Shown here piece after piece: positions 44,536 through 53,137 of a DNA stretch of 64,000 nucleotides. This DNA comes from Paenibacillus wynnii. GTDB lineage: Bacteria > Bacillota > Bacilli > Paenibacillales > Paenibacillaceae. The notes beneath the pieces are model-generated. The model saw only the letters and a program-made list of their open reading frames with translations. It had not been told where the DNA came from and did no database searches. The position numbers and the translations under genes are program-made. The DNA is taken from the NCBI RefSeq assembly GCF_000757885.1, contig NZ_JQCR01000002.1, forward strand, positions 992,001-1,056,000, written 5' to 3'. Numbering within the stretch: position 1 is the stretch's first letter; every line of letters starts with the position of its first letter.

Positions 44536-45849
44536 CTACTGTGAAGATCGGTACAAGCAGTTCAGGTACCAACAGAATGGAATAATAAATTGGACCGTCG
44601 ACAGTGTGTTGTCAGAGAATGAATAGATTAGAAACCCTGCAATAAAGAACAAATAATAGGGTTTGACCGGCGGCGCCAAAGCTTTGTAAATTAGAGAAAA
44701 CACAGTGAGCAAGGAAAGCAGCAGCAATATGGCACCGATGTAGCCCCCATCGAAGTAAAACCGGATATATTCGTTGTGAGGAACAACAAAGCCTTTGTAC
44801 AACGTCCCATCATTAGCTACAGTTACAGCTCCAAGCCCTCTTCCTGTCCAAGGAGAATCCTCAGCCTTATTCAGAAAATACTCCCAAGCCTCGGCCCGCC
44901 CTGATAAGTCAATGCCGGTTTCCGTCGTTCTTTCAAAGGAACGCTTTTTGATATTGTCCAGCTGCATAAACACAGCGGCGAAAATCAGAAGAAAGGAGCA
45001 GAGCAGCGGGATCAGGAAGTACGTTCTACCCTTAAGATATTGACGGGAAATATCGTAAAAGTAGTATAAAAGCATTAATACCAGTGCCAATATAGGACCC
45101 CGTGTACCCGTTCCAATTAGAATGAAAAAATTCAAGGCCAGCATACTGTAGAAAAAACGGGCATTCTGCGGTTTTCGCTTGATTTCAATAAAGGAAACTG
45201 CGATCCCCATGAACGCCAGCATCGCCAGATGCGCTGGAATGTTTGCTCCTTGTATTCGTACAGCGCCGGTGAATTCTACGTCCAACAGGTTATGAAGGTT
45301 AGCCGCTTGGAGTAAAACACCTGCTACAAGGCTGACTGCCGGCAAAAGGCAGATGATACGGATATGCGTCTCGGCAACTTCCTTCTTCCAGTTGATTAAG
45401 AGAAATACAAAGGGAAGTGAAAGTCCGATAAAAGCTTTGATTGCAATGGAGGAGGTCATCTGCGGCAGCCAGCTGGAAAATCCGAAGGTAATGAAGACCA
45501 GGACTACCATCACCCACAGAGGATAACTCAATTTGAAACGCAGACCGTTTACTAGAATGCACGGTACCAGCAACCCGACAATAGCCAGCTTATACAGCGA
45601 TAGTATTTCCATCCCGAACAAGCTGCCGTTATACAAAAAGTTAATGGAAATTGCAGTCGTTAAAAGAACGAAGTAGCTGATCCATTCAGGCCTTGAAATT
45701 GAAACGCCCAATAGGATAATCAGAAGTACTGCTGCAATGGCTAGAACCGGTTGGTAGATGACCGCTGTTCCGAGAAACAGGGCTGACAATAACAAGAGCA
45801 TCCCGTATGGCAGGGCGTTCATTTTGGAGGCCCAATGAAAATTAGTCAT
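44536..45849 (-). CDS. O-antigen polymerase/ligase-like membrane protein (Wzy)
   Basis: A 437-residue protein with about twelve helices. It has the Wzy_C-type periplasmic-loop motif in SGRAEAWEYFLNKAEDSPWT followed by GRGLGAV and HNEYIRFYFDGGYIG. This His-Asn-Glu arrangement is typical of O-antigen ligase superfamily members. It is the probable polymerase of the EPS, positioned between the GT2 and WecG-type genes. GTGAGGA precedes the ATG at a normal distance. Confidence 0.87.
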   Translation of the reverse strand: MTNFHWASKMNALPYGMLLLLSALFLGTAVIYQPVLAIAAVLLIILLGVSISRPEWISYFVLLTTAISINFLYNGSLFGMEILSLYKLAIVGLLVPCILVNGLRFKLSYPLWVMVVLVFITFGFSSWLPQMTSSIAIKAFIGLSLPFVFLLINWKKEVAETHIRIICLLPAVSLVAGVLLQAANLHNLLDVEFTGAVRIQGANIPAHLAMLAFMGIAVSFIEIKRKPQNARFFYSMLALNFFILIGTGTRGPILALVLMLLYYFYDISRQYLKGRTYFLIPLLCSFLLIFAAVFMQLDNIKKRSFERTTETGIDLSGRAEAWEYFLNKAEDSPWTGRGLGAVTVANDGTLYKGFVVPHNEYIRFYFDGGYIGAILLLLSLLTVFSLIYKALAPPVKPYYLFFIAGFLIYSFSDNTLSTVQFIIPFCWYLNCLYRSSQ

Positions 45850-45858
45850 GTCTTTTCC

Positions 45859-46794
45859 TCACCCCGCTGCGGATTCCCTCTTTCGGTTAAAGACCATATT
45901 CAGAGTTCCGCGAATACTCTCTAGCCGACATTTGTTCAAAAGCCTTCTTCCCTGACTCCTTGAAAGGATGGAGTCTACCAGTACATACACTATTTTGGCG
46001 GCCGTTTTTCCCAACAGGAGCACGTTACCTGTGAGACCCTCCCGCTTCATAGCGTTAGATATGCCCTGGCTGTAATATCGTTTCATTATCCAGGACTCCG
46101 TCAGTCGACTTGCCGGTACAAAATGATCGACAGCCATTAGCGGGTGATACAGGATGGAATGCCCTTCTTTTTGCATTTGCCCGAACAGCCAGGCCTCTTC
46201 ACCTGAGAGAAGCGATTCTCCCTTTCTTCCGAGCTCCAGAGGAAACAGGCTGAGATCAAATACGATTTTCCGCATAGCCATATTGGCTCCGCAGGGATGA
46301 AGGCGTCCGGGATATTCCCGAATCCGGTTGCCCAGATCGACAATGGTATAAGGGAGTTCGAAGGGCTTGATCAGCCATTCTGGACGTTTACTCTCGAATA
46401 TCGGAGCAATTCTCCCGCCCATAGCCATGACTTCCGGTCTCTCCGCAAAGGTGGACACAATCGTTGTGATCCATGTCTTGCAAGGAATAGCATCATCGTC
46501 CAGAAAGGCAATAAGCTGAGACTTTGAGGCCAGAATTCCTGTATTCCGTGCTGCGGAAAGTCCCTGTACCGGTTCTAGAATATAACGGGTATCAATATCA
46601 TCCACGTTCCTATCGATAAAATCCTTTACAACAGTTTCTGTATGATCTTTAGAACGATTATCCACTACAATGATCTCGGCAAGGTCCAAATTCTCCAGCA
46701 ACACCAGGGATTGAAGGGTTTTGTTAAGTAAACCTGCCCGATTGTAAGTACAGATAATAATGGAAACCTTAGGAACGAGTCCGTATTCACGCAT
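45859..46794 (-). CDS. GT2-family glycosyltransferase
   Basis: A 311-residue GT-A enzyme. The motif order is VSIIICTYNRAGLLNKTLQS, IIVVDNRSKDHT, LIAFLDDDAIPC (DXD-type metal site) and an ED-like SLLSGEEAWLFGQM catalytic segment. A C-terminal amphipathic or hydrophobic helix (about 255-275) may anchor it. The ATG six bases after AGGTGA was chosen over one two codons earlier. It is placed between the priming transferase and the polymerase, so it probably adds the second or third sugar. Confidence 0.9.
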   Translation of the reverse strand: MREYGLVPKVSIIICTYNRAGLLNKTLQSLVLLENLDLAEIIVVDNRSKDHTETVVKDFIDRNVDDIDTRYILEPVQGLSAARNTGILASKSQLIAFLDDDAIPCKTWITTIVSTFAERPEVMAMGGRIAPIFESKRPEWLIKPFELPYTIVDLGNRIREYPGRLHPCGANMAMRKIVFDLSLFPLELGRKGESLLSGEEAWLFGQMQKEGHSILYHPLMAVDHFVPASRLTESWIMKRYYSQGISNAMKREGLTGNVLLLGKTAAKIVYVLVDSILSRSQGRRLLNKCRLESIRGTLNMVFNRKRESAAG

Positions 46795-46819
46795 CGGCAT
46801 TCACCTAATTTCCAAAAAA

Positions 46820-47512
46820 TTAATAGGCATCTTTTGAACCAAGAAGCATTAAGCCTGTCTTGGCAATAATCTTCAAATCGAGCATGGTACTGCGAATATG
46901 AATATAAGTTAAATCAAGCTGTACCATCTCATCAAAACCTACGCTGTTTCTAGCATGCACCTGCCAATATCCCGTACACCCAGGCGTTACTGTAAGACGC
47001 TGTTTGTCATAATCCGTATACTCAGCTACCTCTTCAGGAAGTGGAGGACGCGGACCTACCAGACTCATATGGCCGATCAGTACATTCCACAGTTGTGGAA
47101 GTTCGTCAATGCTCGTCTTACGCAAGAATCTTCCTGTCCGTGTAATACGGGGATCGTTCTTAATCTTGAACATCGCTCCGCTTACCTCGTTATGGGCTAA
47201 CAAATTCTTCTTCAGCTCTTCGGCATTGGATACCATAGATCTGAACTTATACATAGGGAACTGCTTCTCATCTTTGCCTACACGATTTTGCCAAAAGAAG
47301 ACTTTACCCTTCGGATCTTCCAGCTTAATCAGCACAGCAACTACAACGAATAAGGGCAGCAGTACAAGAAGACCAAGAGCGGAGAAAATGATGTCAATCA
47401 TCCGTTTCATTACAAGATAGGAATCCGAATCTTTCGTTCCTTCCTTGGTATGCAGCATGTAAAGTTTCGGCAGGACGTACTCATAATCTTCCGGCAGTTT
47501 TTGCATGCTCAT
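46820..47512 (-). CDS. undecaprenyl-phosphate sugar phosphotransferase (priming glycosyltransferase)
   Basis: This polyprenyl-phosphate hexose-1-phosphate transferase starts each EPS repeat unit. It is a short 230-residue version with a single re-entrant membrane segment (KRMIDIIFSALGLLVLLPLF). The catalytic core includes FWQNRVGKDEKQFPMYKFRS, SIDELPQLWNVLIGHMSLVG, PRPPLPEE and PGCTGYWQV. It lacks the four-helix N-terminal domain of WbaP/WcaJ-type enzymes and so resembles the monotopic PglC/CpsE-short group. It is preceded by GAGGAG. Glucose-1-phosphate or galactose-1-phosphate is the likely substrate given GalU, but this is inferred. Confidence 0.93.
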   Translation of the reverse strand: MSMQKLPEDYEYVLPKLYMLHTKEGTKDSDSYLVMKRMIDIIFSALGLLVLLPLFVVVAVLIKLEDPKGKVFFWQNRVGKDEKQFPMYKFRSMVSNAEELKKNLLAHNEVSGAMFKIKNDPRITRTGRFLRKTSIDELPQLWNVLIGHMSLVGPRPPLPEEVAEYTDYDKQRLTVTPGCTGYWQVHARNSVGFDEMVQLDLTYIHIRSTMLDLKIIAKTGLMLLGSKDAY

Positions 47513-47569
47513 TTTCTCCTCATTCCTCCTTGGATTGTATGAAGCACCAGCTTCGTTTGATCAATTTCC

Positions 47570-48460
47570 TTACCCGTTCGCGGCTGTTTGACCAGCCTTG
47601 CTTAACCATTCCGCCATTGCGTCCATCAAAGGATAGCGCAGATCTTCTTTTTGTAATGCGAACTCTAATGTGGTTAAAATATATCCTAAGCGTTCGCCCA
47701 CATCATATCTCGTGCCTTCAAAGTTGTAGGCATAGACCCGCTCACTTTGGTTCAGCTTTTGGATGGCATCCGTCAGCTGAATTTCGCCTCCGGCCCCCTT
47801 CTCTTGCAGGTCCAGATACTTGAAAATCTTAGGTGTAAATACATAACGGCCCATGATCGCCAGATTGGAAGGTGCCGTCCCCAGTGGCGGTTTCTCCACG
47901 AAGTTGTTAACGCGGTACAGTCGATCCTCTTGAAAATCCGGTTCAATAATTCCGTAACGGTTGGTGAATTCATCGGGAACCATTTGTACACCGATTACCG
48001 AGTTTTGCGTTTCTTCATATTGATCGATCAACTGCTTAAGGCAAGGAGTCTGACCCGTTACAATATCATCGCCGAGCATAACGCCAAAGGGTTCGTCCCC
48101 GATAAATCGTCTGGCGCACCAGACTGCATGGCCCAAGCCTTTGGGTTCTTTTTGACGAATATAGTGAATTTCAACCTTGGAAGAACGTTGAACTTCTTTT
48201 AGAAGCTCCATCTTGCCGTCCTCCAGCAGACGCTGTTCCAATTCAAAATTGTTATCGAAATGATCTTCGATGGCTCTTTTACCTTTACCGGTAACAATAA
48301 TGATGTCTTCAATTCCGGAAGCGATCGCTTCCTCCACAATGTACTGAATCGTAGGTTTATTGATGATAGGAAGCATTTCCTTAGGCATTGCTTTGGTTGC
48401 AGGAAGAAAGCGCGTTCCTAGCCCAGCTGCAGGGATAATAACTTTTTTGACCTTTTTCAT
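47570..48460 (-). CDS. galU: UTP-glucose-1-phosphate uridylyltransferase
   Basis: This enzyme makes UDP-glucose from glucose-1-phosphate and UTP, feeding both glucosyl transfer and the Ugd reaction. The nucleotide-binding signature is [20 protein letters not shown] (residues 8-27). The later motifs [20 protein letters not shown] and [20 protein letters not shown] are standard for GalU. It has 296 residues. The ATG with AAGGAGG seven bases upstream is 13 codons inside the longest frame. It follows the BY-kinase in the EPS operon. Confidence 0.96.
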   Translation of the reverse strand: MKKVKKVIIPAAGLGTRFLPATKAMPKEMLPIINKPTIQYIVEEAIASGIEDIIIVTGKGKRAIEDHFDNNFELEQRLLEDGKMELLKEVQRSSKVEIHYIRQKEPKGLGHAVWCARRFIGDEPFGVMLGDDIVTGQTPCLKQLIDQYEETQNSVIGVQMVPDEFTNRYGIIEPDFQEDRLYRVNNFVEKPPLGTAPSNLAIMGRYVFTPKIFKYLDLQEKGAGGEIQLTDAIQKLNQSERVYAYNFEGTRYDVGERLGYILTTLEFALQKEDLRYPLMDAMAEWLSKAGQTAANG

Positions 48461-48511
48461 CGCACTAACCTCCTTAAGTTTTGTAAGCTTAGACTTCATT
48501 TCTTGGATCAG

Positions 48512-49153
48512 CTATTTGGCTTGGTTCATGGCAATACCGAGTATTTTGGAACCGGCTTGCTCCATAAGTACTTTAACCTTACGTATGGAGTCCCGCTTCG
48601 ATTTACCGTAACGGGCAACGAGGATAACACCGTCACTGTAAGGGGCAAGTATACGGGCATCGCTGTACTCTACTGCCGGCGGAGTATCGAGCAGGATTAG
48701 ATCATGGCTTTCTTTCAGCTCATCCAGCAAAATCGTCATTTTCTCACTGCCCAGCAAATCCGGCGGACTAACTTTGGTTACACCGGCAGGAATCACTGTG
48801 AGATTCGCAAGACTTCCATAAGCCGAGATATCACTCGATTTCTCTGCCCCGCTCAGGTAGGACGTAAGTCCATCACTGCCTTCTATTCCAAATACGGAAT
48901 GAAGGCTGGGATTGCGGAGGTTGCAATCAATTACTGCCACTTTCTTGCCATCCTGTACAAAAGATACGGCCAGATTGGCCAGGATTGTTGTCTTCCCCTC
49001 ACCGGCTTCACCTGAAGTGAACAGCAGCACCGTTCCTTTGTTGCTATTCAGTAGTCCCAAATGCCGGATATAGGTCCGCAGCGAGCGGAAGGACTCCGAA
49101 ATATACGATGAAGGACTGCTGTCGGCGATAAGACTGTTATTCAGCCGTAACAT
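48512..49153 (-). CDS. BY-kinase-type tyrosine kinase of EPS synthesis (CpsD/CapB family)
   Basis: The ATPase half of the Gram-positive bacterial tyrosine kinase that works with the adjacent Wzz-like activator to control polymer length. The Walker A is FTSGEAGEGKTTILANLAVS, the Walker A' VIDCNLRNPSLH, and the Walker B LILLDTPP. The 213-residue protein ends soon after the last strand with KILGIAMNQAK. The usual C-terminal tyrosine cluster is missing, so autophosphorylation control may be altered. The ATG after GGGGAGGG was chosen; it overlaps the upstream gene by 17 bases. No CpsB-type phosphatase gene is nearby. Confidence 0.9.
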   Translation of the reverse strand: MLRLNNSLIADSSPSSYISESFRSLRTYIRHLGLLNSNKGTVLLFTSGEAGEGKTTILANLAVSFVQDGKKVAVIDCNLRNPSLHSVFGIEGSDGLTSYLSGAEKSSDISAYGSLANLTVIPAGVTKVSPPDLLGSEKMTILLDELKESHDLILLDTPPAVEYSDARILAPYSDGVILVARYGKSKRDSIRKVKVLMEQAGSKILGIAMNQAK

Positions 49154-49871
49154 AAGCACCCTCCCCTACTGTTGCTTTTGCTGACTTCCCAAGATCCCTT
49201 TTACGTATTACCGGAATCGTGGCGATAATCGGAAGACCCAGATCATGTTCTGCTTCTTTTTCCGTACGCAGTGTGTTATTGAGTGTCTCCATCAGCAAGA
49301 TAATTCCTAAGGCAGCCATAAGTGCTACCACAAAGCTAATGATGATGTTCATCATAAAACCGCTATTGGCAGGTGCAGGATTGTCTGTCGGATCAGCAGG
49401 AGTCAAGAATGTAACATTGTCCAACTTCATTAGTAAGGGCAAGTTCCGAATGAACGTCTGTGATACCGCATTTACAATCGTAGCCGCCTTCGTGTAGCTC
49501 TCGTCCTGAACGCTGATGTTAATTACTTGGCTCTTCTCCGATGATTTAATACTCAGCTTCTGGCTTAGTTCGCCTTCCGTCAGACCGAACTCGGGGTGAG
49601 CTGCAACAACACTTTTCATAATGGTTGGCGAGTAGAGGATTTCCTTATAGCTCTCAATGAGGTTGAGGCTGAAATTTAAATCGTTAAGTTTATTACCCTC
49701 AGGTGCATTTGCAACATTATTGACCAACAACTGTCCAGAAGCGGAGTAGACGGGTACAACGAAGTTTTTACTTACATAGAAGGTTGTTGCACAAGAGATC
49801 ATTACAAATATTGTGATTAACCATAACCTTTTCTTTATCAGGTTAATGTAATCTAAAATCGTCCTTTCCAC
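49137..49871 (-). CDS. Wzz/CapA-type chain-length regulator and BY-kinase activator (YveK-like)
   Basis: A 244-residue membrane protein. Its first helix (about 18-38) follows a short cytoplasmic start TILDYINLIKKRLW. An extracellular Wzz domain comes next, with Pro-rich TPADPTDNPAPANSG before the second helix (about 172-195). The cytoplasmic C-terminal tail (TEKEAEHDLGLPIIATIPVI) activates the partner kinase in this family. The GTG start follows AAGGAGGG by five bases. It is the first gene of the EPS operon. Confidence 0.92.
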   Translation of the reverse strand: MERTILDYINLIKKRLWLITIFVMISCATTFYVSKNFVVPVYSASGQLLVNNVANAPEGNKLNDLNFSLNLIESYKEILYSPTIMKSVVAAHPEFGLTEGELSQKLSIKSSEKSQVINISVQDESYTKAATIVNAVSQTFIRNLPLLMKLDNVTFLTPADPTDNPAPANSGFMMNIIISFVVALMAALGIILLMETLNNTLRTEKEAEHDLGLPIIATIPVIRKRDLGKSAKATVGEGAYVTAE

Positions 49872-50029
49872 AGTAACCCTCCTTCCGTATAAAATATCTT
49901 TGAAAGCAATCATGAAAGTTTCAGTTATCTTACTTTTATTCTATCAAGTCGCTTGTTTTACCACATGGCTCATACCATCACTTTCCTCTTCACTTTCGAG
50001 TTAGTCCGTCTACTGCTTACGAGGGGGCG

Positions 50030-50051
50030 TATGGTATACTTTTGTACCATA
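50030..50051. promoter_or_regulatory. palindromic element in the EPS leader region
   Basis: TATGGTA (50030-50036) and TACCATA (50045-50051) form an inverted repeat about 160 bases upstream of the first EPS gene. It is operator-like, possibly for the adjacent LuxR-type response regulator, but that link is inferred. Confidence 0.4.
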
Positions 50052-50077
50052 TACAAAACTGTAATAAGCTGCTCGAC

Positions 50078-50109
50078 AAAAAAAGCCCCTGCAAGGCCCT
50101 CGCAGAAGC
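50078..50109 (-). terminator. terminator-like hairpin in the EPS leader
   Basis: On the minus strand an eight-pair stem (GCTTCTGC with GCAGGGGC, two wobbles) is followed by seven T. It lies between the response regulator and the EPS operon, about 210 bases upstream of the first EPS start. It may be a second terminator or an antitermination target. Confidence 0.55.
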
Positions 50110-50157
50110 TAGTCGTAAAACTATTGATTCATTCAGAAGATGTTTAGTTGGACCTTA

Positions 50158-50192
50158 GAAAAAAACAAAAACACGGACATAACGTCCGTGCA
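50158..50192 (-). terminator. terminator of the two-component system genes
   Basis: A seven-pair stem (CACGGAC/GTCCGTG) is followed by TTTTTGTTTTTTT just after the response regulator stop. The 49872-50199 gap holds this, a second hairpin and a palindrome, and no ORF. Confidence 0.85.
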
Positions 50193-50199
50193 TTAAAGG

Positions 50200-50835
50200 T
50201 TACTCGTAGGACATTTCGTATTTCGTAATTCCTACAGCGTTGGCATAAAGGGCGGCCTGTGTACGATCCGCTACCTGAAGCTTTGCAAGAATCTGGCTCA
50301 CATGCTTCTTGACCGTAAATTCGCTGATATATAGCCGGGAAGCAATTTCCCGATTACACGCACCCTGTCCGAGTTCAATCAACACTTCCTTTTCCTTCGG
50401 TGTTAATTCATCGGTCGGACTGCTGACGCTCATTCGCATTTTATCCTCCATAAGCCCGGGGTCATAATATTTACGTCCCTTGTGGACCAACTGGATGGCA
50501 AAAAGCAATTCCTCTGGCAGGGCTTCCTTCAATACATAGCCGTCTACCAGCACTTCCTCAGCCTTCAGGAAATCCTCTCGACTCGCGGAGGAGGTTAAGA
50601 GTATAAATTTACTAGTGATTCCATTTGCTCTAGCCATCTTAATTACATCCAGCCCTGATTCATCGGCAAGCTTCAGATCGATCAATACTAAATCAGGCTG
50701 AATTTCTTGAAATACACGAAGTGCTTCAGTACCATTTGTGGCCTCGCCAGCAAACTGCACATTAGGTTGCATAGATATGACTGCTGCCAGCCCTCTTCTA
50801 ACCAACGGGTGATCATCTACAATGACGATTTTCAT
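50200..50835 (-). CDS. NarL/LuxR-family response regulator
   Basis: A 211-residue regulator. The receiver domain (1-120) has the acidic pair VDDHP, the phospho-acceptor Asp53 in LVLIDLKLADESG and the Lys in VLKEALP. The C-terminal LuxR-type HTH (about 145-205) has LTPKEKEVLIELGQG and SEFTVKKHVSQILAKLQVAD. It pairs with the kinase 21 bases upstream. Position directly before the EPS operon makes EPS genes the likely target. The closest familiar systems are LiaRS/DegSU-like. Confidence 0.94.
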   Translation of the reverse strand: MKIVIVDDHPLVRRGLAAVISMQPNVQFAGEATNGTEALRVFQEIQPDLVLIDLKLADESGLDVIKMARANGITSKFILLTSSASREDFLKAEEVLVDGYVLKEALPEELLFAIQLVHKGRKYYDPGLMEDKMRMSVSSPTDELTPKEKEVLIELGQGACNREIASRLYISEFTVKKHVSQILAKLQVADRTQAALYANAVGITKYEMSYE

Positions 50836-50856
50836 TGAACGACCTCCTTGCTAATT

Positions 50857-52503
50857 TTATGCGTTCTTTAATTCGGCCACACCAACCGGTATAGAAATCA
50901 TTATTCTTGTTCCCGCAGTTTCATTACTTGTAAGTTGGAACTCGCCGCCTAGGGACTGGCTTAAATGCTGCATGTTCTTCATGCCAAGCCCACCCGTATG
51001 TTCCTCTGACTCTGACCACAGCAGGCTGGTATCAAATCCTACCCCGTCATCGCTTATAGAGAGCTTTATCCATTTCGGCTTCAGTGACAGCTCCACTTCT
51101 ATCCTTCTGGCAGCACCATGACGAATGGCGTTGCCTGTAGCTTCCGAAATAATTCGAAAGAGAGCTTTATGATATGGATAAGGGAGACTGAAATCATCCC
51201 CCGTTATTTTTAGTTCAATCTCCACGTCGTTTAATCGTGACAAGCTTTTTAAATGTGACCTTACCATCCCGAGCCAGGTCGGACCGCCGCTCTTCTTAGA
51301 GCTTAAGCTATAAATGGTAATCCGCAGCTCTTTGGCAACCTTTGTAGCCGAATCGTGAATAAGTTCTATTTGCTCTTCTAACTGGGCTTCTGTCATGGTA
51401 CTCCAAGTCTGCTTCAGGGAATGTGTCGCATACACGATTCCGAACAAACTTTGGGATACACTATCATGCATTTCATCGGCAATCCGGTTCTGCTCATTCG
51501 TAACAATCAACCGATTCTCGATTACACCGAGCTCATGACGTTCCAGAATAATTGCGCTTAGCTCCGACAGAAACATCAATTGTTGAATATACCAGCGTCG
51601 CCCTTCCAGTCCTTCTGCCGCTTCCAACTTCACGCCAATCATCCCTACAAACCGGGTGCTCATCCGTACAGGCATAAGAAGGAAGTCTCCTAATCCTGGT
51701 AGACTTTTAAATATTGGCTCCCGCTGCAATCTCCATTCATGTTCATGCTTTTCCAGCTCTGCAAACAGATATAATTCTTCCTGCTGTTGCCATCCCGTCT
51801 GTCGGCTCTGAGGAGCAGGTTCCCCGCTCTTCTTAGCGAACCAGAATAATGCCTTATCTAATTTCGTAAGCTTAACTACATAATCGGTGATTACCTGCCC
51901 GATGTTCAAAAAATCATGCTGACTCGACGTTTCTACAATGTTATAGAGCGACTTTATGTGCTCCATGGTTTCATTCGTTCGCGCATCCGCTTCTTCACGC
52001 TGGCGTTTCATCCGAACAACCATTTGCATAATAGTAACCGTAAGTACTAGGCTTAGAAACAAGTTTCCGTTATTTAAAATTGCAGAAGACACATTTTTGC
52101 TCTCAGTATTCATAAAAAGGTAACAAAATACGACGATGACTCCGATATAACCGAAGAGCAAACTCCAGCCGAAGTAGAAGGTTAAGGATCCTGCAGCTAC
52201 AAGAACGGGATTAAGAACATAAAGCTTGAATGGACTTTCATATCCGCCTGTTAATAGAGTAAGCAGTATGATACCTGCCATCTCTGTACTCACAACCAGC
52301 ATTAGAGCCTGAGGTTTGTCGCGAAACCTTCGATAAGTAAGTGTAAATCCCCGAGCGAGGATAAGTAACAGAAGTATAAGTAGCGATTTATATAATATAG
52401 AAGGCCCCGATTTACCCAGGATATACATAAGTGATGTGAGGGACAAAGAAAAAAATCTATAAAAGGCAAACATTTTCTCTTCTGAAGTTGATTTAATTTT
52501 CAT
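50857..52503 (-). CDS. HPK7-type sensor histidine kinase
   Basis: A 548-residue kinase. Six membrane helices lie in residues 10-170, followed by a coiled linker, a GAF-like domain (about 190-320) and a HisKA_3 dimerisation domain with the phospho-acceptor His in RIADEMHDSVSQSLFG. The C-terminal HATPase_c has SEATGNAIRHGAARRIEVEL (N box) and ISDDGVGFD, then GGLGMKNM. The architecture matches NarX/LiaS-like kinases sensing at the membrane. The membrane domain sequence gives no ligand. It is co-transcribed with the response regulator. Confidence 0.92.
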   Translation of the reverse strand: MKIKSTSEEKMFAFYRFFSLSLTSLMYILGKSGPSILYKSLLILLLLILARGFTLTYRRFRDKPQALMLVVSTEMAGIILLTLLTGGYESPFKLYVLNPVLVAAGSLTFYFGWSLLFGYIGVIVVFCYLFMNTESKNVSSAILNNGNLFLSLVLTVTIMQMVVRMKRQREEADARTNETMEHIKSLYNIVETSSQHDFLNIGQVITDYVVKLTKLDKALFWFAKKSGEPAPQSRQTGWQQQEELYLFAELEKHEHEWRLQREPIFKSLPGLGDFLLMPVRMSTRFVGMIGVKLEAAEGLEGRRWYIQQLMFLSELSAIILERHELGVIENRLIVTNEQNRIADEMHDSVSQSLFGIVYATHSLKQTWSTMTEAQLEEQIELIHDSATKVAKELRITIYSLSSKKSGGPTWLGMVRSHLKSLSRLNDVEIELKITGDDFSLPYPYHKALFRIISEATGNAIRHGAARRIEVELSLKPKWIKLSISDDGVGFDTSLLWSESEEHTGGLGMKNMQHLSQSLGGEFQLTSNETAGTRIMISIPVGVAELKNA

Positions 52504-52732
52504 CCAACCACCCTATTCTCCAATTTTGTGGAAAATGCGAGCTTATATGTCTTTGTTTAAAAGCATCATACATGAGAAAAATCACAATAACAAGTTGGCT
52601 CACCTCCTGTGACCGCTTACATCACAAATAATTAACGTAATTTTATTCCAATTTATGGGATAAAGCGCATCCATATATCAAAGTCGCCTTAATCTGTTTG
52701 TTTTGGCGTTAAGTTCATGTTATGTATGGATC

Positions 52733-52769
52733 AAAAACACCCCATATACTGAGTAGACGGGGTGTTTTT
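52733..52769. terminator. bidirectional terminator hairpin
   Basis: A perfect 11-pair stem (AAAAACACCCC/GGGGTGTTTTT) with A and T flanks works on both strands. It lies 13 bases after the stop of a small minus-strand ORF, the only candidate gene it would serve. The rest of 52504-52732 holds an AGGAGGTGAGCC motif without a convincing gene. Confidence 0.8.
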
Positions 52770-52781
52770 GAGTTTATGCTC

Positions 52782-53009
52782 TTATTCTTTGATGTTATGT
52801 ATGTCTTTAATACCATGCGTTCCTTTGGACAAGTCGGATGTGGATGGACCCGAAGGATCACAAATGCAAGTTTGGTACCGCCGCTCGCTTACAATATGAT
52901 AACCGGTAGATAGAATTCGTAAAAAATGTAGATTTTTTTTAATATCGACCCTATGGAGATTATGGCATCTTATGCAGTAAAACTCTCTCAATGTTCTCAT
53001 CTCCAGCAT
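52782..53009 (-). CDS. possible small Cys-containing protein
   Basis: A 75-codon minus-strand ORF with two potential metal-binding Cys pairs, CIRCH near residue 12 and CIC near residue 48, separated by a basic stretch. AAGGA lies very close (two bases) to the ATG, so the start is weak. It is listed because a strong terminator follows at once and the 635-base gap would otherwise be unexplained. No family was recognised and it may be spurious. Confidence 0.35.
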   Translation of the reverse strand: MLEMRTLREFYCIRCHNLHRVDIKKNLHFLRILSTGYHIVSERRYQTCICDPSGPSTSDLSKGTHGIKDIHNIKE

Positions 53010-53137
53010 AATCCTTAAGACCTGCTAAAGTTCAGCAGATATTACCTAAATAATACCATTTCTTTTTCAAATGTGTCAACAAAAAGAAACAAATTATGAC
53101 AATGGCGTTAGCAGATACAGAAGGGATTTGTCGAAAT

